A stretch of 23,191 bases of DNA from Alphaproteobacteria bacterium UBA4588 (GTDB lineage: Bacteria > Pseudomonadota > Alphaproteobacteria > Puniceispirillales > Puniceispirillaceae): the NCBI GenBank assembly GCA_002387605.1, contig DGJU01000027.1, positions 1 through 23,191 of the forward strand. The letters run 5' to 3'. Positions 14,883 to 22,239 of this stretch are shown here, in pieces (positions within the stretch are counted from its first letter, which is position 1; the number at the start of each line of letters is the position of its first letter). Both the position numbers and the translations under genes were made by a program. The notes beneath the pieces were generated by a model. It made no database searches, was not told where the DNA came from, and saw nothing but the letters and a program-made list of their open reading frames with translations.

Positions 14883-16025
14883 TTACCCTTTTGCAAGATT
14901 TTTGGACGGGTCGTAAAAAGGTAGCCCTGTTATATGAGCAGAACGCAAACCGGATGATGTTTCAACCGATACTACGCCGTCAGCATCAAAAGAAGCGAGT
15001 TCAATCATTGCCATTGCTATATTTTTTTCAAGTCTGGGAGAATAGACGGCTGAGGTAACCCTCCCCACGACACTATCATTACAAATAACTGGCCAGAAGC
15101 TGGTATTAGGCCCAGCAAACGCCTCACCCTCAATGATTAAGCCAATCTGTTTGCGCGTTATACCCTTATCACGAATGGCGCTGAGAGCAGTTTTGCCAAT
15201 AAAATCAGCGTCAGAATCAAGCGCAACCAACCGGTCAAGACCAAGCTCAAACGGATTTGTCATATTATCCATATCAGCGTGATAAGACAGCATTCCGCCC
15301 TCAATACGGCGAATGGTTGAGGTATGACCGGGTTTTAAGCCAAACGGTTTGCCAGCTGACATAAAAGCATCCCACAGATCAGACCCGCGTGAGCCATCCT
15401 GTAGGTAGATTTCATATCCAAGTTCACTTGACCAGCCCGTTCTAGAGACAATCAGCTCCATACCGTCTAATGTCAGTGTCCGAAGCCAATAATATTTTAA
15501 CGTGGCAATTTCATCCCCAAATAAGGCCTTCATGATATCCATCGAACGCGGCCCCTGTAATTGCAGGGGAGAGACGTCAGGCTCACAGATATGAACATCT
15601 AAGCCAGCATTCACAGCCACACCTTGCGCCCATAACAAGACATCACTATCCGCAAGGGAAATCCAATATTTGTTTTCGCCGACCCGCAATATGATTGGGT
15701 CATTTAAAATACCGCCATCAGCGTTGGTGATAAGCGCATATTTACATTGCCCGACAGCCATTTTACTTAAATCGCGCGGTGTTAGAAATTGCACTAATTG
15801 TGAGGCATCTGGCCCGGTAATCTGAACCTGACGTTCAACGGCAACATCACATAAGATAGCGCTGTTCAACAGATTCCAGAAATTTTGCTCCGGATCGCCA
15901 AAATCACGCGGAATATACATATGATTATAAACTGAAAACGCTGTTGCACCCCATTTAACGGTAGCATCAAAATACGGAGATTTACGAATTTGCGTGCCAA
16001 AACCAAAATCAGTCACCTGTTTCAT
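14883..16025 (-). CDS. GcvT/DmdA-like tetrahydrofolate-dependent aminomethyltransferase or demethylase
   Basis: A 380-residue protein of the glycine-cleavage T-protein family, close to the DmdA branch (dimethylsulfoniopropionate demethylase), which moves a methyl or methylene group to tetrahydrofolate. The DmdA-like features are SVYNHMYIP (residues 31-39), DVAVERQVQITGPDA (60-74), LTPRDLSKMAVGQCKY (81-96), ILNDP with Asp109, SLADSDVLLWA (123-133) and EPDVSPLQLQGP. However, the folate-site segment reads RTGWSSELGYEIYL (195-208). From memory, true DmdA proteins have RSGWSKQGGFEIY there. NPFELGLDRLV (257-267) also resembles a non-DMSP clade. I therefore call a demethylase-like enzyme of unknown substrate. 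GAGGAG sits about 7 nt before the ATG. It diverges from the beta-hydroxyacid dehydrogenase across 213 bp and is probably followed in transcription by the spermidine-synthase-like gene. Confidence 0.85.
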   Translation of the reverse strand: MKQVTDFGFGTQIRKSPYFDATVKWGATAFSVYNHMYIPRDFGDPEQNFWNLLNSAILCDVAVERQVQITGPDASQLVQFLTPRDLSKMAVGQCKYALITNADGGILNDPIILRVGENKYWISLADSDVLLWAQGVAVNAGLDVHICEPDVSPLQLQGPRSMDIMKALFGDEIATLKYYWLRTLTLDGMELIVSRTGWSSELGYEIYLQDGSRGSDLWDAFMSAGKPFGLKPGHTSTIRRIEGGMLSYHADMDNMTNPFELGLDRLVALDSDADFIGKTALSAIRDKGITRKQIGLIIEGEAFAGPNTSFWPVICNDSVVGRVTSAVYSPRLEKNIAMAMIELASFDADGVVSVETSSGLRSAHITGLPFYDPSKNLAKG

Positions 16026-16238
16026 TTACCACTCCTCACTCTTTAGTTGATTGCTCGTTACCACGGGCATCGTTTAGGTCAGCAAAATGACATTATCTAT
16101 TGCTATTTGCTAAAATACACAGCTACCGTCCTAATATGTTCTAAAACGGCTTATGTTTGCCAAATGCTTCGGCACAGACGCGCAGACCGTTTGGAAGCGA
16201 TGACGTAGTGGTATTTTTACAGTTAAGGAGACGGTGAC
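16026..16238. promoter_or_regulatory. Divergent promoter region with a spaced inverted repeat
   Basis: A 213-bp gap between the divergent demethylase-like and dehydrogenase genes. AGCAAA at 16081-16086 and TTTGCT at 16106-16111 form a perfect 6-bp inverted repeat with a 19-bp spacer, a layout that could bind a dimeric regulator. The ribosome sites are GAGGAG (minus, next to 16025) and AAGGAG at 16225-16230 (plus). I found no glycine-riboswitch-like structure despite the GcvT-type gene. Promoter hexamers are not clear enough to call. Confidence 0.35.
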
Positions 16239-17105
16239 ATGCATGTTGGGATAATTGGCGTAGGCCTGATGGGGCATGGAATAGCGCTCAATATTTTAAA
16301 AGCTGGTTTTTCCCTTATCCTCTTGGACCATCCCGGAAATCAGCCTGATAGCACGCTCACCGGCATGGGCGCTGAACGGCGGCCATCATCGGCTGCTATC
16401 GCAGCAGAAGCAGACCTTATTATTTTATGTGTGACAGGCGCGCCCCAAGTTGAGGCAGTGCTCACCGGAGAGAATGGCGTCATATCCGCCCTAAAAGAGG
16501 GCACGATTATCGTGGATTGTTCAACCTCACTGCCAGAAACAACCGAGAAGATGGCATCACTCGTCACTGCGGCTGGAGGATATTTTTTAGATGCGCCAAT
16601 GACACGGCTTGCAAAACAGGCTCACGAAGGCACGCTAAATATTCTTGTCGGCGGCGAGGCTGAAATACTCGAAGCCGCGCGGCCGGTATTAGATACATTC
16701 ACAGAAAATATTGACCATGTTGGCGGTGTAGGATTTGGACACCGCATGAAGCTCTTGCATAACTACGTCTCTATTGGCCATATGACGTTGCTCGCAGAAG
16801 CTGCAGCACAAGCAGCGGACGCTAATATAGACCCTCATATTTTTGTTGATGTCCTGACCAAAGGTGGCGGCGCTGGTGCAGCATTGGACCGGCTTAAAAA
16901 CTGCATTCTAACCGGTGAGACGAGCGATGTTCCCTTTGCTATTGGTAATGCGGTAAAAGATATTGATTATTATCGTGAAATGGTAGGCGATACGTCGGCA
17001 AGCCGCTTTGTTGCAGACGGCGTTTCATCGGCAATTAGCGCCGTAGCTCAGGAAAATAGCGCGGCATATGTTCCTGAACTAACAAAGCTTTTTCGGCGCA
17101 AATAG
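16239..17105 (+). CDS. NAD(P)-dependent beta-hydroxyacid dehydrogenase (3-HIBDH family), YihU-like substrate loop
   Basis: A 288-residue member of the 3-hydroxyisobutyrate dehydrogenase family, which oxidises or reduces small beta-hydroxyacids or their semialdehydes. The dinucleotide loop is GVGLMG (residues 7-12), and Asp30 at the end of the second strand favours NAD over NADP. The catalytic Lys171 and Asn175 are in RMKLLHNY. The substrate loop, normally DxPVSGG, reads DAPMTRLAKQ (118-127), placing Arg123 where most relatives have Gly. As I recall E. coli YihU (sulfolactaldehyde reductase), it has DVPVGRTS at the same place, and its Arg binds the sulfonate. The KL..NY.SI run after the catalytic Lys is also YihU-like. 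This suggests an anionic C3-C4 substrate, but carboxylate or phosphonate remain possible. AAGGAG is 8 nt before the ATG. The next gene is an aldehyde dehydrogenase. Confidence 0.87.
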   Translation: MHVGIIGVGLMGHGIALNILKAGFSLILLDHPGNQPDSTLTGMGAERRPSSAAIAAEADLIILCVTGAPQVEAVLTGENGVISALKEGTIIVDCSTSLPETTEKMASLVTAAGGYFLDAPMTRLAKQAHEGTLNILVGGEAEILEAARPVLDTFTENIDHVGGVGFGHRMKLLHNYVSIGHMTLLAEAAAQAADANIDPHIFVDVLTKGGGAGAALDRLKNCILTGETSDVPFAIGNAVKDIDYYREMVGDTSASRFVADGVSSAISAVAQENSAAYVPELTKLFRRK

Positions 17106-17241
17106 CCTAAAAATGACCAGCCGCTGAGATGAAGGCACATATTTCAGAGCCGTTACACGCGCTCAAAATAAAAAAACACTGTCTGAAGGCTTGCACAGCT
17201 TTGTCTTTTGGCTCATTTTCGATCACAGCTAGATCATAGAT

Positions 17242-17257
17242 ATTACGGCGGCGTAAT
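17242..17257. promoter_or_regulatory. Perfect palindromic operator-like site upstream of the aldehyde dehydrogenase gene
   Basis: ATTACG (17242-17247), GCGG spacer, CGTAAT (17252-17257): a perfect 6-bp inverted repeat with a 4-bp centre. It lies exactly where the -35 element of the downstream TATAAT box should be, and no good -35 hexamer is present. A dimeric regulator binding here could repress or activate the aldehyde dehydrogenase gene. The regulator gene is not in the window. Confidence 0.5.
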
Positions 17258-17267
17258 GCTATGTGGG

Positions 17268-17273
17268 TATAAT
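17268..17273 (+). promoter_or_regulatory. Consensus -10 box of the aldehyde dehydrogenase promoter
   Basis: A perfect TATAAT, 28 nt before the ATG at 17302, implies a transcript start near 17280 and a short leader of about 22 nt. The -35 region falls inside the palindrome at 17242-17257 and does not match TTGACA. Activator dependence or strong regulation is a reasonable inference. Confidence 0.5.
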
Positions 17274-17301
17274 CAGATTTAACTTTAAGTGAGCAAATAA
17301 C

Positions 17302-18732
17302 ATGTATGAAAAGCTTGAACTACTGATCGACGGGACTTGGAGACAGGGATCCGAAGATAAATCAGAGCCGGTTTATAATCCAGCAACAGGTGAGGTGCTC
17401 GGCACACTCCCTCATGCGAGCGTGTCTGACCTTGATGAAGCTTTGTTAGCAAGCCAGAAAGGGTTTGATGTCTGGAGGTCGGTAACAGCGTTCGAGAGAC
17501 AAAAAACTCTTGAAAAGGCGGCCCGTCTGCTTGAAGAACGTTTCGAGACAATCGCTGCCAATCTGACCAGAGAAATGGGCAAGCCCCTCGCCGAAGCAAA
17601 AGTAGAGCTGCAAATGGCGATCGATATTCTGCGCTGGTATGGCGAAGAAGGAAAACGCATCTACGGTAGAACAGTCATGCCCCGGGTAGCAGGCATGCAA
17701 CAAACTGTCAGAAAAGACCCTATCGGTCCTGTTATTGCGTTTGTCGCATGGAACTTTCCGGCCGTTAATGTGATGCGTAAAGTGGCTGGCTCTCTTGCAG
17801 CTGGCTGTTCTGTCATTATTAAGCCAAGTGAAGAAACGCCCGCTACTGCCGTCGCAATTGGTCGCGCGCTTACCGATGCAGGGTTACCTGATGGCGTTTT
17901 GAGTATTGTTTTTGGTGTGCCAGCAGAAGTCTCAGAGCATCTTTGCAAATCACCTATTCCGCGCAAGCTATCTTTTACCGGAAGTGTGCCAATTGGCATC
18001 CATCTGCAGAAGCTCGCAGCAGAAAATATGATCAAATGCACCATGGAGTTGGGTGGTCATTCTCCCATGATCGTTTTTGAAGATACTGATGTTCAAAGTG
18101 CGGCAAAGCTATGTGCTATGGGCAAATTCAGAAATGCTGGTCAGGTCTGTATTTCTCCAACAAGGTTTCTTGTCCAAAAATCAGTTCATGGCGAATTTAT
18201 TGATGCTTTTGCATCCGCTGCTGAAAAAATTGCGGTCGGTGATGGCTTAGAGGGAACCTCACAGATGGGACCTTTGGTTGCTGAAAGACGCATCGCTATT
18301 ATGGATGGACTTGTAGAAGATGCTGTTAAGTCTGGTGCAACTGTTGTTACAGGTGGACACAGGCTCAATCGCTCTGGAAGCTTTTATGCACCAACAATCC
18401 TCAATAATGTTTCAGACGAAGCACAAATCATGAATGCTGAGCCGTTCGGACCTGTTGCGCCTGTTGATAGCTTCTCAGATATTGATGAAGTAATCGCGCG
18501 GGCAAATAGACTTCCCTTTGGTCTGGCTGCTTATGCCTTCACCAAAGACCCAGCCATTGTAAATAAGCTTAAAAATGAGCTGCAGACAGGATTACTGGGA
18601 ATTAATTCAACAATGGTTGCATTTCCTGAAACACCATTTGGCGGTATTAAGCATTCAGGCTATGGCTCTGAAGGCGGTATTGAAGGTCTTGAGGCCTTTT
18701 TAGTCACTCGGTTCGTAACTGAAACTTACTAA
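17302..18732 (+). CDS. NAD(P)-dependent aldehyde dehydrogenase, succinate-semialdehyde dehydrogenase (GabD)-like
   Basis: A 476-residue aldehyde dehydrogenase that oxidises an aldehyde to a carboxylic acid. Catalytic residues are all present: Asn151 in FVAWNFPA, cofactor Lys174 in IIKPSEETP, the general base Glu249 in MELGGHSP, and the nucleophile Cys283 in NAGQVCISPTR. FTGSVPIG (225-232) is the cofactor loop, and the C-terminal TPFGGIKHSGYGSEGG is typical of the GabD subgroup. Length is normal. It follows the YihU-like dehydrogenase by 196 bp but has its own TATAAT box with an overlapping palindrome, and two hairpins follow its stop. Together the two enzymes could oxidise an alcohol to an aldehyde and then to an acid. 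GabD-like enzymes include sulfolactaldehyde dehydrogenases as well as succinate-semialdehyde ones. The substrate cannot be fixed from sequence. Confidence 0.92.
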   Translation: MYEKLELLIDGTWRQGSEDKSEPVYNPATGEVLGTLPHASVSDLDEALLASQKGFDVWRSVTAFERQKTLEKAARLLEERFETIAANLTREMGKPLAEAKVELQMAIDILRWYGEEGKRIYGRTVMPRVAGMQQTVRKDPIGPVIAFVAWNFPAVNVMRKVAGSLAAGCSVIIKPSEETPATAVAIGRALTDAGLPDGVLSIVFGVPAEVSEHLCKSPIPRKLSFTGSVPIGIHLQKLAAENMIKCTMELGGHSPMIVFEDTDVQSAAKLCAMGKFRNAGQVCISPTRFLVQKSVHGEFIDAFASAAEKIAVGDGLEGTSQMGPLVAERRIAIMDGLVEDAVKSGATVVTGGHRLNRSGSFYAPTILNNVSDEAQIMNAEPFGPVAPVDSFSDIDEVIARANRLPFGLAAYAFTKDPAIVNKLKNELQTGLLGINSTMVAFPETPFGGIKHSGYGSEGGIEGLEAFLVTRFVTETY

Positions 18733-18737
18733 TTAAA

Positions 18738-18758
18738 AAGGGCTTTTAAGCAGCCCTT
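18738..18758 (-). terminator. Intrinsic terminator for the minus-strand VOC gene
   Basis: AAGGGCT (18738-18744) and AGCCCTT (18752-18758) form a perfect 7-bp stem with a 7-nt loop. On the minus strand the stem is followed by TTTAATT (18731-18737 read in reverse), giving a T-rich tail. On the plus strand it is followed by AAAACG, so it should act mainly on transcripts coming from the VOC gene at 18838-19233. Confidence 0.6.
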
Positions 18759-18771
18759 AAAACGCCGATTT

Positions 18772-18812
18772 AAGACGCCTTTATAGTGTTTACTATGAGG
18801 GCGTCTTTTTTT
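18772..18812 (+). terminator. Strong intrinsic terminator after the aldehyde dehydrogenase gene
   Basis: AAGACGCC (18772-18779) pairs with GGCGTCTT (18800-18807). Inside, ATAGT (18783-18787) pairs with ACTAT (18792-18796) around a GTTT loop, with one 3x3 internal mismatch. A run of seven T (18806-18812) follows on the plus strand. This is a textbook rho-independent terminator, 39 nt after the stop. Confidence 0.85.
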
Positions 18813-18837
18813 ATCAGTAATCGCGCCAATATATCTA

Positions 18838-19233
18838 TCAGGTCTTTTGATTAGAAATCTCGATAAGATTGCCATCAGGGTCCCGCACATAAATAGACCA
18901 TAAAGGTCCCATAGCACCGGTTTTAGCAACAGGCCCATTTTCGATAGAGACAGAAAATTCTTCAAATCGTTTGCACCAATTTTCAACGGTAACGTCACTC
19001 AGAAGGCAGATATCCACTGCGCCTGCCACAGGGCAGCGAGCATGAGGGATATAAGGTGATGACGCATCGTGAAGATTGATCTTTTGCTGGCCAAATAAAA
19101 CAGCCAACCTGTCAGCACTGCCATCTGGCGGTGAGAACCGTTGTAACGTCATGCCCAGAATCTCACAGTAGAAATAAATTGTTTTATCCATATCCTGCGC
19201 GGTGAGCACAATATGGTCGATAGCGGTAATCAT
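18838..19233 (-). CDS. VOC-superfamily (glyoxalase/bleomycin-resistance-like) metalloprotein
   Basis: A 131-residue single-unit vicinal-oxygen-chelate protein. The expected metal ligands are seen: His7 in IDHIVLTAQD, His55 in INLHDA, and Glu125 in DPDGNLIEIS. The FYCEILGM stretch (residues 21-28) is the usual helix after the first strand. Such small VOC proteins act as homodimers in isomerase, lyase, dioxygenase or thiol-transferase reactions; the closest type looks like the virulence-associated glyoxalase I-like proteins. I chose the ATG at 19233, with GGGAGG about 9 nt upstream. An in-frame TTG at 19251 lies before that ribosome site. It converges with the aldehyde dehydrogenase gene through two terminators and diverges from the Pit gene. 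No specific reaction can be assigned. Confidence 0.85.
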   Translation of the reverse strand: MITAIDHIVLTAQDMDKTIYFYCEILGMTLQRFSPPDGSADRLAVLFGQQKINLHDASSPYIPHARCPVAGAVDICLLSDVTVENWCKRFEEFSVSIENGPVAKTGAMGPLWSIYVRDPDGNLIEISNQKT

Positions 19234-19475
19234 ATGAATATCCCTCCCCAATAGAAATGTTGATTAAGAATAATGCGGCATACAGGACATCTAAGCGTTA
19301 TGAAAAACTAAACGTAACAGTTTGATAACGAATACCATTTGTCATCAGTGCCTGAAACCGGAAGATTCTGAAGATTAAAAGGTTGCGTGTTAAGTCTATT
19401 ACTGTAACAAAACGTTATTTATTAGAAAATCTAAAAAGATTTTATTGTTACTTGGGCTAAGGGATATCACCTGCC
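19234..19475. promoter_or_regulatory. Divergent region upstream of the Pit gene with nested inverted repeats
   Basis: A 242-bp gap between the VOC gene and the Pit gene. Outer arms GTAACAA (19404-19410) and TTGTTAC (19445-19451) enclose inner arms AAAATCT (19426-19432) and AGATTTT (19437-19443), the latter around an AAAA loop. CTGTAAC..CGTTATT (19402-19419), and its approximate reverse near 19314-19331, faintly recall Pho-box half-sites with 4-nt spacers, but the match is weak. The Pit ribosome site is AAGGG (19459-19463), 12 nt before the ATG, rather far. Phosphate control is a guess. Confidence 0.35.
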
Positions 19476-20981
19476 ATGAAAAACTCCCCGATAAAACAAT
19501 CAAACCGCTATGTTAATGATCTGAGACGAATCTATTTTTCGCATGATCAGGTGAAACAACGCAGAATGGTTCTTCTGCCATTTACAATTGCCGCCCTCTT
19601 CCTTGTGATTGCAGGTATTTATGGCAGCATGAGCCTTGATGTTGCGAGCGAAGATGTTGTTATGCTTGTCTCTGCTGCGGTAATCGGCGGTTATATGGCA
19701 TTAAATATCGGGGCAAATGATGTCGCCAACAATATGGGACCTGCTGTTGGCGGAAAAGTCCTTACCGTTGCTGCTGCGGTTATCATTGCTGCGGTATGTG
19801 AGAGTGCAGGCGCGCTTTTGGCTGGTGGTGATGTCGTTAAAACCGTCGCCAAAGGCATTATTAATCCAGGAGACGGCGTCGATATTGGTGATTTTCGTAA
19901 TCTGATGCTCAGCGCGTTACTCGCTGCGGCTCTCTGGATTAATCTGGCGACATTTATGAATGCCCCTGTTTCAACAACCCACTCTATTGTTGGCGGTGTT
20001 ATGGGAGCTGGCATTGCAGGCGCAGGCTTTGGTCTTGTGAACTGGACCACGATGTCAAAAATTGCTGCTAGCTGGGTTATCTCGCCTGTTTTTGGCGGCT
20101 TAGTAGCTGCCGGACTGCTATTTCTAATCAAAGTTAAAATTCTGAATGCCCAAGACCGCAATCAGGCGGCGCGCAGATGGGTTCCGGTGTTAATCGGTCT
20201 GATGAGTTCGGCATTCATGGCTTATATGGCAATGAAGGGCTTGAAAAAGATTTGGAAGCCTTCTGTAGAAGTTATTGTTTTATATGCCATTTTATCATTT
20301 TTTATCACATGGTTTATCTCGATTCCCTTCATCAAAAAACAAGCTGAAAATTTGGGTAACCGGAAAAAACAGATCAATACGCTGTTTAATGTTCCGCTCA
20401 TTATTGGGGTTGCACTGCTCTGTTTTGCGCATGGTGCAAATGATGTAGCAAACGCGGTTGGCCCCTTAGCGGCGATTGTGTCCACTTTCACCGACCCTTC
20501 GGTTGCAGCCAAGGTTTCTATCCCATTATGGGTTATGATAATTGGCGCCTTTGGGCTTGCGCTGGGATTGCTGTTATTTGGGCCGAAGCTGATTAACACT
20601 GTTGGTGAAAAAATTACCCGCTTAAACGCACCACGGGCTTACTGTGTGGCTCTTGCCTCTGCTGTGACGGTGTTAATTGCAACCACACTTGGTTTGCCTG
20701 TTAGCTCAACCCATATCGCTATCGGAGCTATTTTTGGCATTGGGTTTTTGCGGGAATATATGGAAAACCCCGATAAAAAACGTCTCAAGCCTATTCATAA
20801 ATTAAACCCGACTGCCTTGGATGCATTTCAAAATGTTGAAATCCGGCTACGCCGTAAATTAGTGCGCCGGCGCTATGTTTTATCAATCGGGGCAGCATGG
20901 ATTATTACAGTTCCAGCGTCAGCTATACTTGCAGCTTCTCTTTTTTATGTTTTGCAATTTCTAATATCCACGGTGAAATAG
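19476..20981 (+). CDS. Inorganic phosphate transporter, Pit family
   Basis: A 501-residue integral membrane transporter of the Pit family, which takes up metal-phosphate with protons or sodium across the inner membrane. The duplicated family signatures are both clear: GANDVANNMGPAVGG (residues 79-93) and GANDVANAVGPLAA (320-333). Each is followed later by a PVSTTHS or PVSSTH motif (164-170 and near residue 408). About ten or more hydrophobic segments surround a central charged loop near KKIWKP (257-262) and NRKKQ (295-299). The soluble N-terminal tail of about 30 residues (MKNSPIKQSNRYVNDLRR) is longer than in E. coli PitA. No PhoU-like partner is next to it. The last 59 nt overlap, in antisense, the end of the Nudix hydrolase gene. 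Confidence 0.94.
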   Translation: MKNSPIKQSNRYVNDLRRIYFSHDQVKQRRMVLLPFTIAALFLVIAGIYGSMSLDVASEDVVMLVSAAVIGGYMALNIGANDVANNMGPAVGGKVLTVAAAVIIAAVCESAGALLAGGDVVKTVAKGIINPGDGVDIGDFRNLMLSALLAAALWINLATFMNAPVSTTHSIVGGVMGAGIAGAGFGLVNWTTMSKIAASWVISPVFGGLVAAGLLFLIKVKILNAQDRNQAARRWVPVLIGLMSSAFMAYMAMKGLKKIWKPSVEVIVLYAILSFFITWFISIPFIKKQAENLGNRKKQINTLFNVPLIIGVALLCFAHGANDVANAVGPLAAIVSTFTDPSVAAKVSIPLWVMIIGAFGLALGLLLFGPKLINTVGEKITRLNAPRAYCVALASAVTVLIATTLGLPVSSTHIAIGAIFGIGFLREYMENPDKKRLKPIHKLNPTALDAFQNVEIRLRRKLVRRRYVLSIGAAWIITVPASAILAASLFYVLQFLISTVK

Positions 20982-21375
20982 CCATAAATTGCGTGATAAG
21001 GCCTTGATAATCATCTCGCTCGGTTACTTTTTGTGCCTTGTCGAGAAGTGACCAATGTCGCTCACGTTTTGACTGCTCCGGCCATTCATCAAATTGCTCT
21101 GTCACCAGCAAGGGATAGTAAGTTACCGGCACATTTTTTATCGATAAGCCGTCACTTTTTCCGATCACAACCGTCATGGGGAAATCGGACAATATCTTGC
21201 CCTTAACGCCAGCTTCTTCAAACGCCTCACGTTTACATCCCTGCTTATGCGTTTCCCCTGATTTCAAATCACCTTTGGGGAGTATCCAGCGTCCTCGTTT
21301 TTGTGAAGTCACAAACATGACAGCTATACGATCGTCACTCACATCAAACGGGATGACGCCTATCTTATAATCCAT
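20923..21375 (-). CDS. Nudix hydrolase
   Basis: A 150-residue Nudix protein that cleaves a nucleoside diphosphate linked to some other moiety, or a related pyrophosphate. The Nudix box is complete: G35-x5-E41-x7-REAFEEAGV (49-57), with Glu50, Glu53 and Glu54 to bind Mg. The flanks GRWILPKG and YYPLLV resemble diphosphoinositol-polyphosphate or diadenosine-polyphosphate hydrolases. The ATG at 21375 lies 11 nt after AAGGA; a GTG at 21384 is also in frame but too close to that site. The gene starts 42 nt after the stop of the two-module VOC gene, so the two may be co-transcribed. Its 3' end runs 59 nt into the convergent Pit gene, so one mRNA end is antisense to the other. A link to phosphate homeostasis is possible but inferred only from position. 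Confidence 0.92.
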   Translation of the reverse strand: MDYKIGVIPFDVSDDRIAVMFVTSQKRGRWILPKGDLKSGETHKQGCKREAFEEAGVKGKILSDFPMTVVIGKSDGLSIKNVPVTYYPLLVTEQFDEWPEQSKRERHWSLLDKAQKVTERDDYQGLITQFMAISPWILEIAKHKKEKLQV

Positions 21376-21417
21376 TATATTCACTATCCTTCTTTAACTT
21401 TTCGTAATAACAGACAG

Positions 21418-22239
21418 TTACAGGAACTGATTAACTTCGATCATATTAGCTGTCGGGTCAAGAACATAGATCTGATGCATATCAGCCATGGCATACATGC
21501 CGGCATCGGTTACGCTCACATCATCTTGTTGTAGCCGCTCTGCTACCGCCAACACATCCTTAACCCAGAAAGCTGGGTGCCCGCCGATAGAAGGATTATG
21601 GGCAAAATTATTGCGATGAGCAAAGCCTGCATCAGGCCGAATGATATGAAGCCCGCGATTAAGCGAGCCAAGCGGCAAAATTGATAAGGCTTCAGGATCA
21701 ATGCTGAAATCACCCTTCTTGGATGGTGCCTGCCACTGTCCCTCATGGCATTCTGCAATCAGGCAAAAAAAATCAACGACTTTGCGAACATCACCGGCTT
21801 GCAAATTCACATGATGCAGACCCCAGCCCCACTCCTTCTCCCATGGCTGAATATCATCTTCGGAAAGGGTGGTGGATGCCTGACAGAACGCAACCAGATT
21901 ATGCGCAGGATCAAACGTATAAAGCGCTGCTACCTCAAAATCCCCCTGCGGGGCATCACAATATGAATAACCATGCTGTGTAAGCCGGCGGGCAACAGCC
22001 GGCAAGTCAGGCACATCAAGGGCCAGATAATGCGCGCTAGTCTGGCCATAAATCTTACCTGACTGGTTTATGAGTGTGCCGCGCGGACGCTCAATCCGAA
22101 GCCCCCTGCTCCCCTGTCCGAAGCAAACAGAATTATCATCTCGTGATGAAGGGGGGCCAAGCCCAATATGGGTTTCAAAAAAATAGCGTGCAGCTTCAAG
22201 ATCATGAGTTGCAAGAGATACTCTATGTAACGCCCACAT
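21418..22239 (-). CDS. Two-module VOC-superfamily protein (ring-cleavage-dioxygenase-like fold)
   Basis: A 273-residue protein with two tandem VOC modules, roughly residues 1-125 and 138-273. The first starts WALHRVSLATHDLE (His5) but ends HNLVAFCQ, without the usual Glu ligand. The second starts LHHVNLQAGD (His143), continues with GGHPAFWV (His221) and ends in DPTANMIEVNQF, with Glu268 as the likely third ligand. Only the second module looks able to hold a metal, as in extradiol dioxygenases and hydroxyphenylpyruvate dioxygenase-type proteins. I chose the ATG at 22239, preceded by AGG about 6 nt upstream. An in-frame start at 22269 adds ten unlike residues. It diverges from the thiol dioxygenase gene and is followed by the Nudix gene. 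The family is firm; the reaction is unknown. Confidence 0.85.
   Translation of the reverse strand: MWALHRVSLATHDLEAARYFFETHIGLGPPSSRDDNSVCFGQGSRGLRIERPRGTLINQSGKIYGQTSAHYLALDVPDLPAVARRLTQHGYSYCDAPQGDFEVAALYTFDPAHNLVAFCQASTTLSEDDIQPWEKEWGWGLHHVNLQAGDVRKVVDFFCLIAECHEGQWQAPSKKGDFSIDPEALSILPLGSLNRGLHIIRPDAGFAHRNNFAHNPSIGGHPAFWVKDVLAVAERLQQDDVSVTDAGMYAMADMHQIYVLDPTANMIEVNQFL

Noticed and set aside
16026..16238. A glycine riboswitch or other RNA switch upstream of the GcvT-like gene.
   Set aside because: I saw no tandem aptamer-like conserved cores or a following expression platform; only a spaced inverted repeat is present.
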